Below the pieces are notes generated by a model, which had not been told where the DNA came from, searched no databases, and saw only the letters and a program-made list of their open reading frames with translations. The position numbers were made by a program, and so were the translations under genes. Positions 34,901 through 43,699 of a stretch of 64,000 nucleotides of DNA are shown piece by piece. The DNA comes from Dendrolimus kikuchii (taxonomy: Eukaryota; Arthropoda; Insecta; Lepidoptera; Lasiocampidae): NCBI GenBank assembly GCA_019925095.2, contig CM034392.1, forward strand, positions 18,580,387-18,644,386. Reading direction: 5' to 3'. The first letter of the stretch is position 1; every line of letters starts with the position of its first letter.

Positions 34901-37900
34901 AGTAGTGTTCAAAGATAAATTTTAAGTTTGAATAACATTATTATCGATAAATACTTATATTTGCCTACGATAAAAATATAAAGAAAGTGTTAAATCAGAG
35001 TTTTTTACTGAATATAAATAGTAATACAATATTGAGTCGGACAGTGAGGTCTAAGTAAAGTGGACGGACAGCGTTTTTGTACGGGTTCATCGACCATCGA
35101 CCAATTTTGTTGACCCCTTTCTCAAGCAAGTATTATTGTCAGTGTAAATATAATACAGAACACTTTTTTTGCAAATAAGAGATACAATAACAAGAGTGTC
35201 ATTCAAGCAAATTTATTGTTAAAGAAAATAATTAAAATGGCACTTATTCCGCCAGCATATAATTCTGAACCTAGTAGGTCTGGTACAGACCAGGAATCTG
35301 ACTCTAATGTTAAAACCCGGAGAACTAGGAAAAGGACAGAAATAGAACTTGAAAGTAATTTTAATAAGTTCAGGGTAGATATAAGTGACCACATAACCAA
35401 CCTATTTTCGTCATTCAAAAAAGATCAAGATGAGAAATTTTCCATAATACAAACAAATATCCAAGCCTTATCTGAAGAAATAAAAGCGCTTAAAACTACA
35501 AATACTGATACAATGATAACCTTAAATAGTTTATCTGAAAAACACGAAGCTTTGTTAGCAAAAAATCGAGATTTTCAAGAGTTATCGAAACTGCATGATA
35601 CTCAAATCAATCAGCTGGAAGAAGATATGATTAACATTCAAAGCGCCATATCTGAATACAAAATAGAGATAAAAAACATTCCTCTATCAGAAAATGAAGG
35701 GAAGAAGGAAATGATTGAATTTATACGCAGCGTTTGCGAGAAAATAAATGTCGAAATCTCAACGTCTGACATTCGCGAAGTACGGCGCTTGCAGGGCAAA
35801 CCAGAGACATCCAAACCGATATTGCTTGAACTTTCAACTACTGATATAAAATCTCGTATACTTAAAGGATTAAAGAAATACAACGAAATAAATAAACAAA
35901 AGTTACATACTGGAAACCTTGGTTTAGGAGGGCCAAATAAACCAATCTATATATCTGAATACTTAACAAAATCTACTAAAACTTTATTTTTTCGCGCCCG
36001 AGAGTTTGCCAAAAAGTTTAAGTATACATACTGCTGGGCAGCATACGGACAGATATACCTGCGAAAAGAAGATGGTGGGAAACGAATCAGAGTTGTATCG
36101 GAAAAAATGCTTAGAAAACTTGGACAGGAACATATCTCAGCTCCGTTATATTGAGATTAACATTGTAGTGTTACACACTTTCATATTAAATCATATTAAT
36201 TTGTATTGTACTCTATTCTCTCAGTTGTATTGTATACTTAACGTAAAGTTAGTAATTAGAATAAGTTTTTGTTATGATTACAGCACACGACCACTTATAT
36301 ACAAACATTTAACACACCTTATACACACAATAATCCATCTAACATACACACACTTGACTACTTGTAAAATGTATCGAGTGTTAAACATGAGTAACCCCCT
36401 TTACAAAGTTATATTATCCTCGACGCCACTAAAGACACAACTTAATATGGAAATTTATGTCATTATATATTTTAGTTCTTATTTTATCAAAAAGAGAGTG
36501 CTTTCTACTCTCTAATTTTTAATAACCATGAGTAGACACATAAATGATATATGTAATGGCATAGATTCTGTATCAGCATCAAAGTGTTATAAATGTAACT
36601 TCGAGGACTGTCAACAATATTTTAATTGCAGTGAAAATAAATTAAAAGTAGTTATTCAAAACATTAGAAGCGTTGCGAAAAACTTGGATGAATTTATAAT
36701 TCTACTTAACCATAGTAAAATTAACCCTGATTTAATCATACTTACAGAATGTTGGATATCTCATAATTTTGTACCTTGCGATATTCCGGGATATACAGTC
36801 TATTACACAACTAAAAACCCATTACAAAATGATGGTGTCATAATCTATATTAAGACGATACTCAAAGAAACTACTTATGAACCAAATTTTAATCACGCAA
36901 ATTGTTTGGTTTCAATAATAAACGAATCCACTGCTATAGTTTCTTTATATCGATCACCAGCCCAAACAAATATTGACGTTTTCTTGGAAAACCTAAATAC
37001 AACACTTACCCAATTAAATAAATATAAAAATCTCATGATAGTAGGAGACATTAATATAAATATTAGTCCTAGTGCAAATGACCGTAGAGCTTGTGACTAT
37101 ATGGACTTGCTGGCTTCTTATGGACTTCTCCCCTCACACACATATCCAACAAGGGAATCGAGTTGCCTAGATCATGCATTCATAAAAACCCAACATTATG
37201 ACCCAATAACACTTGTAATTAACAACACTGTAACTGATCATGATTTAGTAGTAGTTCTTTTAAACAATTTTAAACATGAAAAACCTTGCGAATATATGAA
37301 GAAAATTGATTTTACTAAAGTATCAAAAATTATATCTGAGACATCATTCACTGAAGTTGTAGAAACGTTTGATGCTAATGAAGCCACGAATATGTTTATA
37401 GATAAGCTACAAAATATTACTAATGATTGTACTACTAAAATGTGGCCAACCCACAGACGGAAAATACCAATCAAACCTTGGGTCACAGAGGGCCTGTTAC
37501 GATGTTTCCGTCATCGAGATAAACTACATTTAAAACTTAGAAATAAGCCCAATGATGAAACTTTAAATATCATCTACAAACGATACCGGAATTTTTGCAC
37601 AGATCTGACAAGAAAGTTAAAAAACGCTTATGAAAAAAGAGAACTAGAACAAGCAGGCACCGATATTAAAAAAACCTGGCAGGTAATAGGCAACATTACA
37701 AACTACAAACCCAAAAAGTCTATATCAGAAGACCTATTACATCATAATCAAGACCCGCATACAGCTGTTAACATTGTTAATACTTACTTTGCGGATGTTG
37801 GTAGCAGGCTAGCAGAAAAAATTAGAGCTGAAACTGGTGATTCTACTGACACTGCTGCTGAATCATCCAAAGCGTATAACTCCTTTGGTCTCTTAGATAC

Positions 37901-39537
37901 AGATGAAAAAGAGGTTATATCAATAATTAATGGATTGAGATCAAATTGTTCGACTGGTTTGGACAATATTTCTGCGCGGATTATTAAAGAAAATATAACC
38001 TATCTGGTTGTCCCTATTACTCACATTTGTAACTTAAGTATTTCAACGTCTGTATTTCCTTCTGCGTTAAAAAAATCTGTCATTTATCCAATTTTTAAGT
38101 CTGGGGACAAATCACAAGTGACTAACTATAGACCAATCTCTATATTGCCATCAATTTCTAAGATACTTGAAAAAGTAATAAATTATCGTCTTGTGAAATA
38201 TTTAGAAAAATATAACTTAATTTCGGAAAATCAATATGGTTTTCGACGTGGAAAGTCAACATCCGATGCTGTATCAAACCTAAATGACTATATAGTGAGA
38301 TCACTTGACCAAGGGGAAAAATGTTTGGCGATATTTCTAGACCTGGCCAAGGCATTTGATACAGTCAGCATACCGCTTCTATTGAGAAAGTTAGAACGTT
38401 TCGGAATACGTGGCAAACAGCTTGAAATCTTCAGGAGCTACCTTAGTGACAGATCTCAAACTGTAAAAATAGGCAATTACATCAGCCAAGAAGTACCCGT
38501 CACTTACGGAGTTCCCCAAGGAAGTATTCTTGGTCCAACACTGTTTTTGGCCTACATTAATGATGTATGTGAAACTAAAATACGACACGGCAAACTTATA
38601 TCCTTTGCCGATGACACAGTTTTACTGTTTAAAGGAGACTGTTGGGATGATGTCTTTAAATATGCACAAGAGGGGTTTGATGAAATTTGTGTATCATTAT
38701 CTAGTAGTTTATTAACAATAAACCCGAGAAAAACTAAATTTGTCACTTTTACACTCCAGACAAAAAACATAAAGAATGAAACAGATGTTAAGCTAGTAGC
38801 CCATGTAAAAAACTGCTCCTGTACATCAAATGCAACAAATAATGCTTGTATAATCTTAGAAAATTGCAACAGTGTAAAATATTTGGGCATTATAATAGAT
38901 TATCAACTTACATATAAGCCTTATATTCAATTATTGGTCGCTAGAGTGAGAAAGTTAATTGTTATTTTCCGAAAAATACGTCACGCAGCCACTATTAAAA
39001 ATTTGCTTACAATCTATTATGCACTTTGCTACACCATTATTTCATACTGCATAACGACGTGGGGAGGTGCTTATAAAACTCACCTTTTACCCCTTGAAAA
39101 AGCGCAAAGAGCTGTTTTAAAGGTTGGCCTGGGACGGCCTTTTCGTTACCCTACTAGTTTACTATATCAAGAGTGGCAAGTGCTATCTGTACGGCAAATA
39201 TTCATATTACAAATATGTCGACATCAACATCGTGTCTTACCATATAACTCGATATTACAATGCACTAGACGTTTAAAAGGCAAAATACTTGTAAATGAAA
39301 CATTTAAAACAACTTTTGCTCAAAAACACGCTTGTTTTCTTAGTTCTTTTATATACAACAAAATAAGTTCAAAGATAACTACTGATTTATACAAATTAAA
39401 ACACTATGAACTCAAAAAGGAAGTCAAATCTTTTCTATTAAAAATTGATTATGAAATCACTGAAAACCTTATACAACCTATTAAATAATTATCTTTACAG
39501 TTCAAGTGATAGGATATCAATAACAATCATATGCGCG

Positions 39538-39592
<55 letters not shown>

Positions 39593-42473
39593 GCACGCAC
39601 GCCCGCACGCACGCACGCACGCACGTACGCACACACACACCACACACACGCACACACACACCACACACACGCACACAAACACACACACACACACAAACAC
39701 ACACACACTCACACACACACACTCACTCTCTCACACACACGCACACACACATACCTATATGCATCCACACCACAGGCACATGCTCATATAATTCATATAT
39801 AACTTAAACCACTTGCATATTCTATAAACATTAGTGTCAGCTACTATATACTTGTATTTTTAAGCTGGAGGTGAGGGGTCAGGAGTGCCATAATGACAGG
39901 ATTCTTTTCCTAGTTTGGGCTCCCGACTTTTCCACCCATAGTTAAAAAATTCTCGCTTTATTGTTATGTTTTGATACAGAAAAGTACCACTAAAAGTGTG
40001 GAAAGGAAATATGGAGAAAAAGCGGCACAAGACCCCTAGCAACAAGTCTAGCTAAAAATTGTTTTGATGAATACTTGGAAAACTTTAACAATGTAATGTA
40101 AATCTTCTTTTGCGTTTTGAATTAACAAAATACCACTAAACTTTAAATCAACATTGTAAAACTATTTTTTTAATCAAATATAATCAATTCTAAACAAAAA
40201 AATCGATAAGTCCGGCCCTCCGCCGTGCTCAAAACCGATCTTGATGGAGGAGAGCACTTATGCGCTGTCATTAAAGTCACTATCTTCAACAGTGAGGGTA
40301 CGACTTAGAAGGGAGTTTTTGGCGGGAACTGAAAGAAGATGTTGTGCTGTGCAGTTTTATTTTCTAAAAATGTGTAAAATTACTCTAAAATGAACAATAG
40401 TTGTAGGATATTGATAGTTTGTGAGTAATTATTATGTGTTTTGTGAGAAAAAGTGAACTGTATAGTCAAATGTGGCCTTTTGAGTTGTCACAAGAACTCC
40501 GTTGAATGCCACTAGCTGATTACCTACAGTTCAGCTGTGCTACACATAGGCTTAAGAAAATGAAGAAACTATATTGTAAACTAAGATCTGGTTTAAAGGC
40601 CTAGCTGCCAAGCCATAAACTTAAATAAAATAAAAATAACGACTTAGAAGAAGAACACATGTTTAGTCAAAACGAATACAATGTTTAATATATTTTGATT
40701 AGGGCTTTAAAATTTTGGACTGCCTTTAAGTTCCATAGATATATTACGTGTATGCTTCAGTGTACAATGACACGGAATTTTTAGATTGGTATATTATTAG
40801 TACGTGCTCAGCTTTAAAATTGTAGGAGTTTTATTTCGTTTCAGAAACAAAGATGGACCGAATGCGACGTTCCTGTTTGCCCATTCGGGCACTATTTTGA
40901 AGATATTGTCGCACATCGGCCTCTATAAGCCTGAATTCCCGTTAAAAGGAGATACCTTAGTAAAAAATAGGCCATGGAAATCGTCTTTTATCGACTGCTT
41001 TGCTGCTAATTTAGCTTTTGTGTTATTCAAGTAAGTAAACATTTGTTTAAGCATACCAATAATATAGTTCCCCTAGCAATTCATCCCAATAGCACGGTAC
41101 CTTTTGTTGTCATTTCCTACAACAGTCCTATGTTACGTCACGTACATGGAATAATTTTTTGCTACATAATTAGCAAGGTTAAAAGTGAGTAGTACATGCC
41201 AAAAACTGTCGTTACAGAAAACAGACAAAACCTTCGAAAATGCATGAACTAACACGTTTCGGGGGCATTGTGCCCCGGTCGCTACGTATTGCCCCTTATT
41301 AAAGGGTAAAGCCTCCATGATCGACTATGGTCTAATCCCTTGCAAAGGACCCAGTATTGTGCGTAAATAGATTATCCCCCGCCTTAAAAAAAAAAAAATT
41401 GGCTCTCGCCAGTGTTGCGTCACCCCATTCAACGAGGTAGCTGTCATCGTCGCACCACACAACTTATTTCAACCCCCATATCTTACATTTACCGGGGCTT
41501 GACCTTGGGTGCATTTTTATATGGTGCAAATAGGGATAACCGACGGTCAGTGTCTCGCCACATTTACATTTTTGTCAAGGGGCCTCTACGTGTTGACCTT
41601 TCCATGGCCCCCACACAAGCCCTGCAAAATCTGGGCCATTTTTATGGCCCGTGGTAATCCAGAACATACATTAAAAGTATGTCTATAATATAATAAAATT
41701 ATAAAAATGCCGTGTCTGTACATTTAAACTATTTAAAAAACTTGGAATACACTATATAAATGATAAGAAGACGATGCATTTTTTAAAGATTTCTTGTCAG
41801 ATTGTCTGTTTGTGTGGGATTCACGTAAAAACTACTGGGCCGATTTCATTCCCTTAATATTCTTAGACTAAAATCTGCACTACTTTTTATCGTGGGAAAT
41901 CCGCGGGAATTTTTCTGGGAATAATTTAAAATGGCTACATTAAAAAACAATCTATCTCAAACATTATTTTTTTACTGATCATTTTATGATGAACATTTTA
42001 GCAAAATGTGTGAATTTTTTATTCGGATAATCCCGCGGGAATTATCCCGGGAGCGGTTTGTAGTAGCTCGGGTGCATAAAAATTACTTTATTCCGACCCA
42101 ATTTTCACTAAAACGATAGCTTACATTATTTTTTAAATGTTGCATTACTTTGTGTCCCGGGAATTCCGCGGGAATTTCAAGTCAAGCGTGGACGAAGTCG
42201 CGGGCATATCCTAGGTTTTGAATAAATTACCTAATAGGGCGCCAACATTTGTTTACTCTATTTCTTTATTTATTTGTTTTTTTTTTCAGATGTAAAGATG
42301 GCGAGCACGTGTTAGCTTTGCATCAAGAGCATATAATAAAGTTGCCGATGTGTGAAAAAGAATTGTGCTCGTTAAAATATTTAATGAAACATTTTCACGA
42401 TTCGATTTATGATTGTGATTATAGTGATATGTGTAGCCTTGAGTCGAATAAAAGTACTAAAGACGAGTTGTGA
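28808..42473 (+). CDS. MINPP1: multiple inositol polyphosphate phosphatase (MINPP1/Mipp-like), one exon not found
   Basis: The enzyme family removes phosphates from inositol polyphosphates in the ER lumen (histidine-phosphatase superfamily). Exons are 28808-28955, 29592-29726, 31460-31635, 32152-32277, 33481-33631, 34566-34666, 40845-41030 and 42290-42473, all with AG/GT borders. Residues 1-18 are a signal peptide (MRMYITILFTILCSLNEA). LGSRTPYRF is the usual start of the mature enzyme, RHGTRLP at 61-67 is the catalytic His loop, and TATQRAQESA lies in exon 4. The second active-site motif in exon 7 reads HSGT where human MINPP1 has HAET. The C-terminus is KDEL. Exon 6 ends in phase 0 but exon 7 needs two incoming bases, and the family's segment between DDAK and HAET (about 40 residues with a GYG) is missing. 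So an exon of 3n+2 nt is absent from intron 6, which contains a whole LINE. The gene may be broken, polymorphic or misassembled. Confidence 0.88.
29592..29726 (+). CDS. MINPP1: MINPP1 exon 2: catalytic RHG loop
   Basis: Acceptor ctttgtag. It encodes CKDAKIWMLVRHGTRLPSDT and on; RHGxRxP is the signature of histidine phosphatases. Phase 1 in, phase 1 out. Confidence 0.9.
30200..31140 (+). pseudogene. jockey/CR1-type LINE 3' remnant in MINPP1 intron 2
   Basis: Scattered frames match the end of a LINE reverse transcriptase. Examples are MFGLVENPRKTQVIVA near 30247, SSPLYLKKHFEFLHLYTSHN and HSSCFYDNSFTV near 30671-30805, and KLWNMLPITIREADYA near 30815. The 3' untranslated part (ggttgcctggaagagaatac ... 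gtgataaggccccgcctatt) follows at 31060-31120. Several frame shifts are present. Confidence 0.75.
30928..30976. repeat. 20-bp perfect hairpin
   Basis: The arms atatatttcataaattaaat and atttaatttatgaaatatat are separated by 9 bases. It lies inside the LINE 3' region in MINPP1 intron 2. Confidence 0.55.
31460..31635 (+). CDS. MINPP1: MINPP1 exon 3
   Basis: Acceptor tcattacag. It encodes LSEKQLSSFEEWSPNVDIEH and on, ending at FL|gtaact in phase 0. Confidence 0.85.
32152..32277 (+). CDS. MINPP1: MINPP1 exon 4
   Basis: It has 42 codons starting FKYTATQRAQESARHFANGL after ttttag, with donor gtaagt. This segment is highly conserved in the family. Confidence 0.88.
32285..33480. other. MINPP1 intron 4, GC-richer unassigned segment at 32530-32960
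   Basis: A GC-richer piece (gcgtgccacgcgcgggcttg) and a short palindrome (taggtgaattc / aattcaccta, 32843-32871) are seen. I could not assign either to a family. Confidence 0.35.
33481..33631 (+). CDS. MINPP1: MINPP1 exon 5
   Basis: It encodes FYKHCDKWQKQIKKNPNTYR and on, after aatttttcag. It ends in phase 1 at gtgcgt. Confidence 0.85.
33821..33957. mobile_element. palindromic MITE, family P (copy 6)
   Basis: It starts tagtcggttcctatatgtta and ends aatagtaagatatagaactg. It lies in MINPP1 intron 5. Confidence 0.6.
34044..34290 (+). mobile_element. dispersed repeat family A, copy 3 (truncated)
   Basis: It contains aataggcagacggcccatct, caccaaaggtgctaccattc and gaccaggggtgctagccatc, then stops before the gacaggccgcccgg part. 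It lies in MINPP1 intron 5. Confidence 0.65.
34566..34666 (+). CDS. MINPP1: MINPP1 exon 6
   Basis: It encodes VNLMYKVCGFETSWYKHHES and SPWCYAFDSNDAQ, aligning with the family's SPWCDVFDxDDAK. It ends in phase 0 at gtaagt; the next found exon does not fit this phase. Confidence 0.85.
35237..36154 (+). CDS. LINE ORF1 protein
   Basis: It has 305 residues from MALIPPAYNSEPSRSGTDQE. The N-terminal part is basic (TRRTRKRTEIELE), followed by a coiled coil (about residues 40-150) and a C-terminal nucleic-acid-binding fold like the L1 ORF1 / FP25 type (DIREVRRLQGKP, KPILLELSTTDIKSRILKGL, then a basic end). No zinc knuckle is visible. This protein would coat the LINE RNA. The open frame just upstream begins with TTG, so the ATG at 35237 is the likely start. 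Confidence 0.8.
   Translation: MALIPPAYNSEPSRSGTDQESDSNVKTRRTRKRTEIELESNFNKFRVDISDHITNLFSSFKKDQDEKFSIIQTNIQALSEEIKALKTTNTDTMITLNSLSEKHEALLAKNRDFQELSKLHDTQINQLEEDMINIQSAISEYKIEIKNIPLSENEGKKEMIEFIRSVCEKINVEISTSDIREVRRLQGKPETSKPILLELSTTDIKSRILKGLKKYNEINKQKLHTGNLGLGGPNKPIYISEYLTKSTKTLFFRAREFAKKFKYTYCWAAYGQIYLRKEDGGKRIRVVSEKMLRKLGQEHISAPLY
36528..39488 (+). CDS. LINE ORF2: endonuclease and reverse transcriptase
   Basis: It has 986 residues without interruption. Residues ~35-250 are an apurinic-type (EEP) endonuclease (VVIQNIRSVAKN; LIILTECWIS; LMIVGDININ; TDHDLVVVLL). The reverse transcriptase spans ~490-800, with NYRPISILPSISKILEKVI, NQYGFRRGKSTSDA, FLDLAKAFDTV, GVPQGSILGPTLFLAYINDV and the catalytic FADD at 693-696. 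The region after it (TTWGGAYKTHLLPLEKAQRA) is the usual thumb/connection of CR1- and jockey-type LINEs. It cuts target DNA and copies its RNA at the nick. All key residues seem present, so the copy may be competent. Confidence 0.93.
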   Translation: MSRHINDICNGIDSVSASKCYKCNFEDCQQYFNCSENKLKVVIQNIRSVAKNLDEFIILLNHSKINPDLIILTECWISHNFVPCDIPGYTVYYTTKNPLQNDGVIIYIKTILKETTYEPNFNHANCLVSIINESTAIVSLYRSPAQTNIDVFLENLNTTLTQLNKYKNLMIVGDININISPSANDRRACDYMDLLASYGLLPSHTYPTRESSCLDHAFIKTQHYDPITLVINNTVTDHDLVVVLLNNFKHEKPCEYMKKIDFTKVSKIISETSFTEVVETFDANEATNMFIDKLQNITNDCTTKMWPTHRRKIPIKPWVTEGLLRCFRHRDKLHLKLRNKPNDETLNIIYKRYRNFCTDLTRKLKNAYEKRELEQAGTDIKKTWQVIGNITNYKPKKSISEDLLHHNQDPHTAVNIVNTYFADVGSRLAEKIRAETGDSTDTAAESSKAYNSFGLLDTDEKEVISIINGLRSNCSTGLDNISARIIKENITYLVVPITHICNLSISTSVFPSALKKSVIYPIFKSGDKSQVTNYRPISILPSISKILEKVINYRLVKYLEKYNLISENQYGFRRGKSTSDAVSNLNDYIVRSLDQGEKCLAIFLDLAKAFDTVSIPLLLRKLERFGIRGKQLEIFRSYLSDRSQTVKIGNYISQEVPVTYGVPQGSILGPTLFLAYINDVCETKIRHGKLISFADDTVLLFKGDCWDDVFKYAQEGFDEICVSLSSSLLTINPRKTKFVTFTLQTKNIKNETDVKLVAHVKNCSCTSNATNNACIILENCNSVKYLGIIIDYQLTYKPYIQLLVARVRKLIVIFRKIRHAATIKNLLTIYYALCYTIISYCITTWGGAYKTHLLPLEKAQRAVLKVGLGRPFRYPTSLLYQEWQVLSVRQIFILQICRHQHRVLPYNSILQCTRRLKGKILVNETFKTTFAQKHACFLSSFIYNKISSKITTDLYKLKHYELKKEVKSFLLKIDYEITENLIQPIK
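39531..39760. repeat. (CA)n microsatellite at the LINE 3' end
   Basis: A run of gcgcgc, (ca)n, (cgca)n and variants lies directly downstream of ORF2. It may be the LINE's tandem-repeat tail or an expansion from it. Confidence 0.9.
39800..40310. other. MINPP1 intron 6, right part, no exon found
   Basis: Scanned for the missing MINPP1 exon (leucine/tyrosine-rich with GYG between AG and GT); nothing suitable was seen in three frames. Confidence 0.5.
40311..40643 (+). mobile_element. dispersed repeat family B, copy 2
   Basis: It begins gggagtttttggcgggaact and ends with an aaataaaataaaaat tail. It is close to the copy at 24225 but carries about 45 extra bases in the right half. Confidence 0.65.
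40845..41030 (+). CDS. MINPP1: MINPP1 exon 7
   Basis: It encodes GPNATFLFAHSGTILKILSH and on, after tttcgtttcag. The first base belongs to a codon begun in the missing exon. It ends with two bases of a split Lys codon at gtaagt. Confidence 0.85.
41090..41680. other. GC-richer unassigned segment in MINPP1 intron 7
   Basis: It contains gggggcattgtgccccggtc, atccagaacatac and a run of 12 A. It looks repeat-like but no second copy is present in the window. Confidence 0.3.
41800..42215. repeat. interspersed repeat with ccgcgggaa palindromes
   Basis: Four ccgcgggaat-type motifs lie between aaaactactgggccgatttc and gacgaagtcgcgggcatatc. The flanking wording recurs at 26280 and 62460. Confidence 0.45.
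42290..42473 (+). CDS. MINPP1: MINPP1 exon 8: C-terminus with KDEL
   Basis: It encodes CKDGEHVLALHQEHIIKLPM and on, with conserved cysteines, ending STKDEL and TGA. KDEL is the ER-retrieval signal, consistent with the signal peptide in exon 1. Confidence 0.9.
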
Positions 42474-42656
42474 AAGAAATAATGTATTATTCTAACTGAA
42501 TTATAGGTCGCGCTAAACTTCATGGTTTCTCCAGATTAGCTACAAATGACTGGGATATAACTGATTTTCTATAAAAATCGTCTACTACACAACGCAATTA
42601 TTTGTTAAGTTTTGCGCGTACTGTACTAAAATCATAAAGTGTATGTAGCCTTAGTA

Positions 42657-42935
42657 GGGCATTGAAATGTTACGTTTTTTAGGCCTTAGCGTGCGTTTTT
42701 CAGAGGACGCAATTTTAGTTTTTAATATAAGCTTGGAAAAAGGGGTACAAAAGGTTTTCTACGAGATACAGCGCGAAAACTCTTTGTACCCCTTTTTTCA
42801 AGATGGTGGCCGGGGACACAAGAGTGGTGACCCCACAAAGTTAAACTTAAGCTTATACTAACCCCTCCTACACATCATAAAAATAAAATTGCAGTCTCTG
42901 AAAAACGCAGCCCTAAATGTAACTTTTCAATGGCC
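42657..42935. mobile_element. MITE just after MINPP1
   Basis: The ends gggcattgaaatgttacg and tgtaacttttcaatggcc are inverted, with imperfect pairing for about 75 bp (gcgtttttcagaggacgcaa against tctctgaaaaacgc). TA flanks both sides (42655-42656 and 42936-42937), as in Tc1/mariner-type elements. It contains AATAAA at 42882-42887. Confidence 0.75.
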
Positions 42936-43282
42936 TATAGAGTATAGTGTTAATTAGTTTACAGAATTTTTTGAAGTGATATTTTTTAGGCAAAGATGAG
43001 AAAAATTTTGATTATGCCTTAATATTTACTTAATTTCAACACACGAAAGAATTGCCACAGAATTACAATCGTGTCAACAATCGACTCGCTTCTCGACACA
43101 ATCCAGTCATGATGTTTGAACCGTCGAAATAAACAATTTAAACATCTGGTCATCACGCATTGCCAGTGTGTACGGCCACGGCCCGGCCACGACTTTTAGT
43201 TTAGCGACGAGCAGACCGCCCCGCGTTGCATCTGAGTGTAACTATTCTTTGCTTCATACATTTTTTAAATTGAAGCTAGTAC

Positions 43283-43538
43283 ACAGACAGATGATTCACC
43301 AAATGAAAAGTGGGTGCCGTCGCCTATGGACGTTCACAACGTATTGCCAGCCTTTAAGGGGAGGAATGAAACCTGGTTAGTAATGCCGGAACACCCAAGT
43401 TTATTGTGGCGGCATGCCCTAAGTAAGTGGTGGTAGACATCCAGACAGTCGAAGGCCCTGCACACACAGATACCACAGTTATCACAGGCCGCCCGGCTGA
43501 CGGAATTTTTATTCTTTCTCCGTTCCTGCACGGATAAA
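43283..43538 (+). mobile_element. dispersed repeat family A, copy 4 (degenerate)
   Basis: It retains gccgtcgcctatggacgttc, taatgccggaaca, tcacaggccgcccggc and ctttctccgttcctgcacgg, with several small deletions. Confidence 0.65.
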
Positions 43539-43554
43539 ACTAGTCATAATACTG

Positions 43555-43662
43555 AAAAATAGCCGAAACGTCGAAATAAAAATCAAATAGAATGTCGCGC
43601 ATAAAACTGTTAAAACTTAGTTTTAATTATGTAGTACTAGTTGTGAAAAATTAAGAAAATAT
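43555..43662 (+). mobile_element. Penelope-type terminal-repeat fragment
   Basis: It contains tagccgaaacgtcgaaataa and gttaaaacttagttttaatt. It is related, in the other orientation, to 45925-45990 at the end of the Penelope-like element. Confidence 0.5.
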
Positions 43663-43699
43663 ATCTTAATACTTTTATTATTTTCGCTTGTCGCGTCGC

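Larger units (their letters stand above)
35035..39790 (+). mobile_element. apparently complete two-ORF LINE in MINPP1 intron 6
   Basis: The element has a 5' leader (about 35035-35236), ORF1, a 373-bp spacer, ORF2 with endonuclease and reverse transcriptase, and a (CA)n-rich end. Both frames are open. It is in the same orientation as MINPP1. The exact 5' edge and any duplication are not clear by eye. The overall plan fits CR1/jockey-group LINEs. Confidence 0.8.

Noticed and set aside
39445..39807. Open frames of 63-120 codons on both strands made of Thr-His, Cys-Val or Arg-Thr repeats
   Set aside because: They are translations of the (CA)n microsatellite and are not genes.
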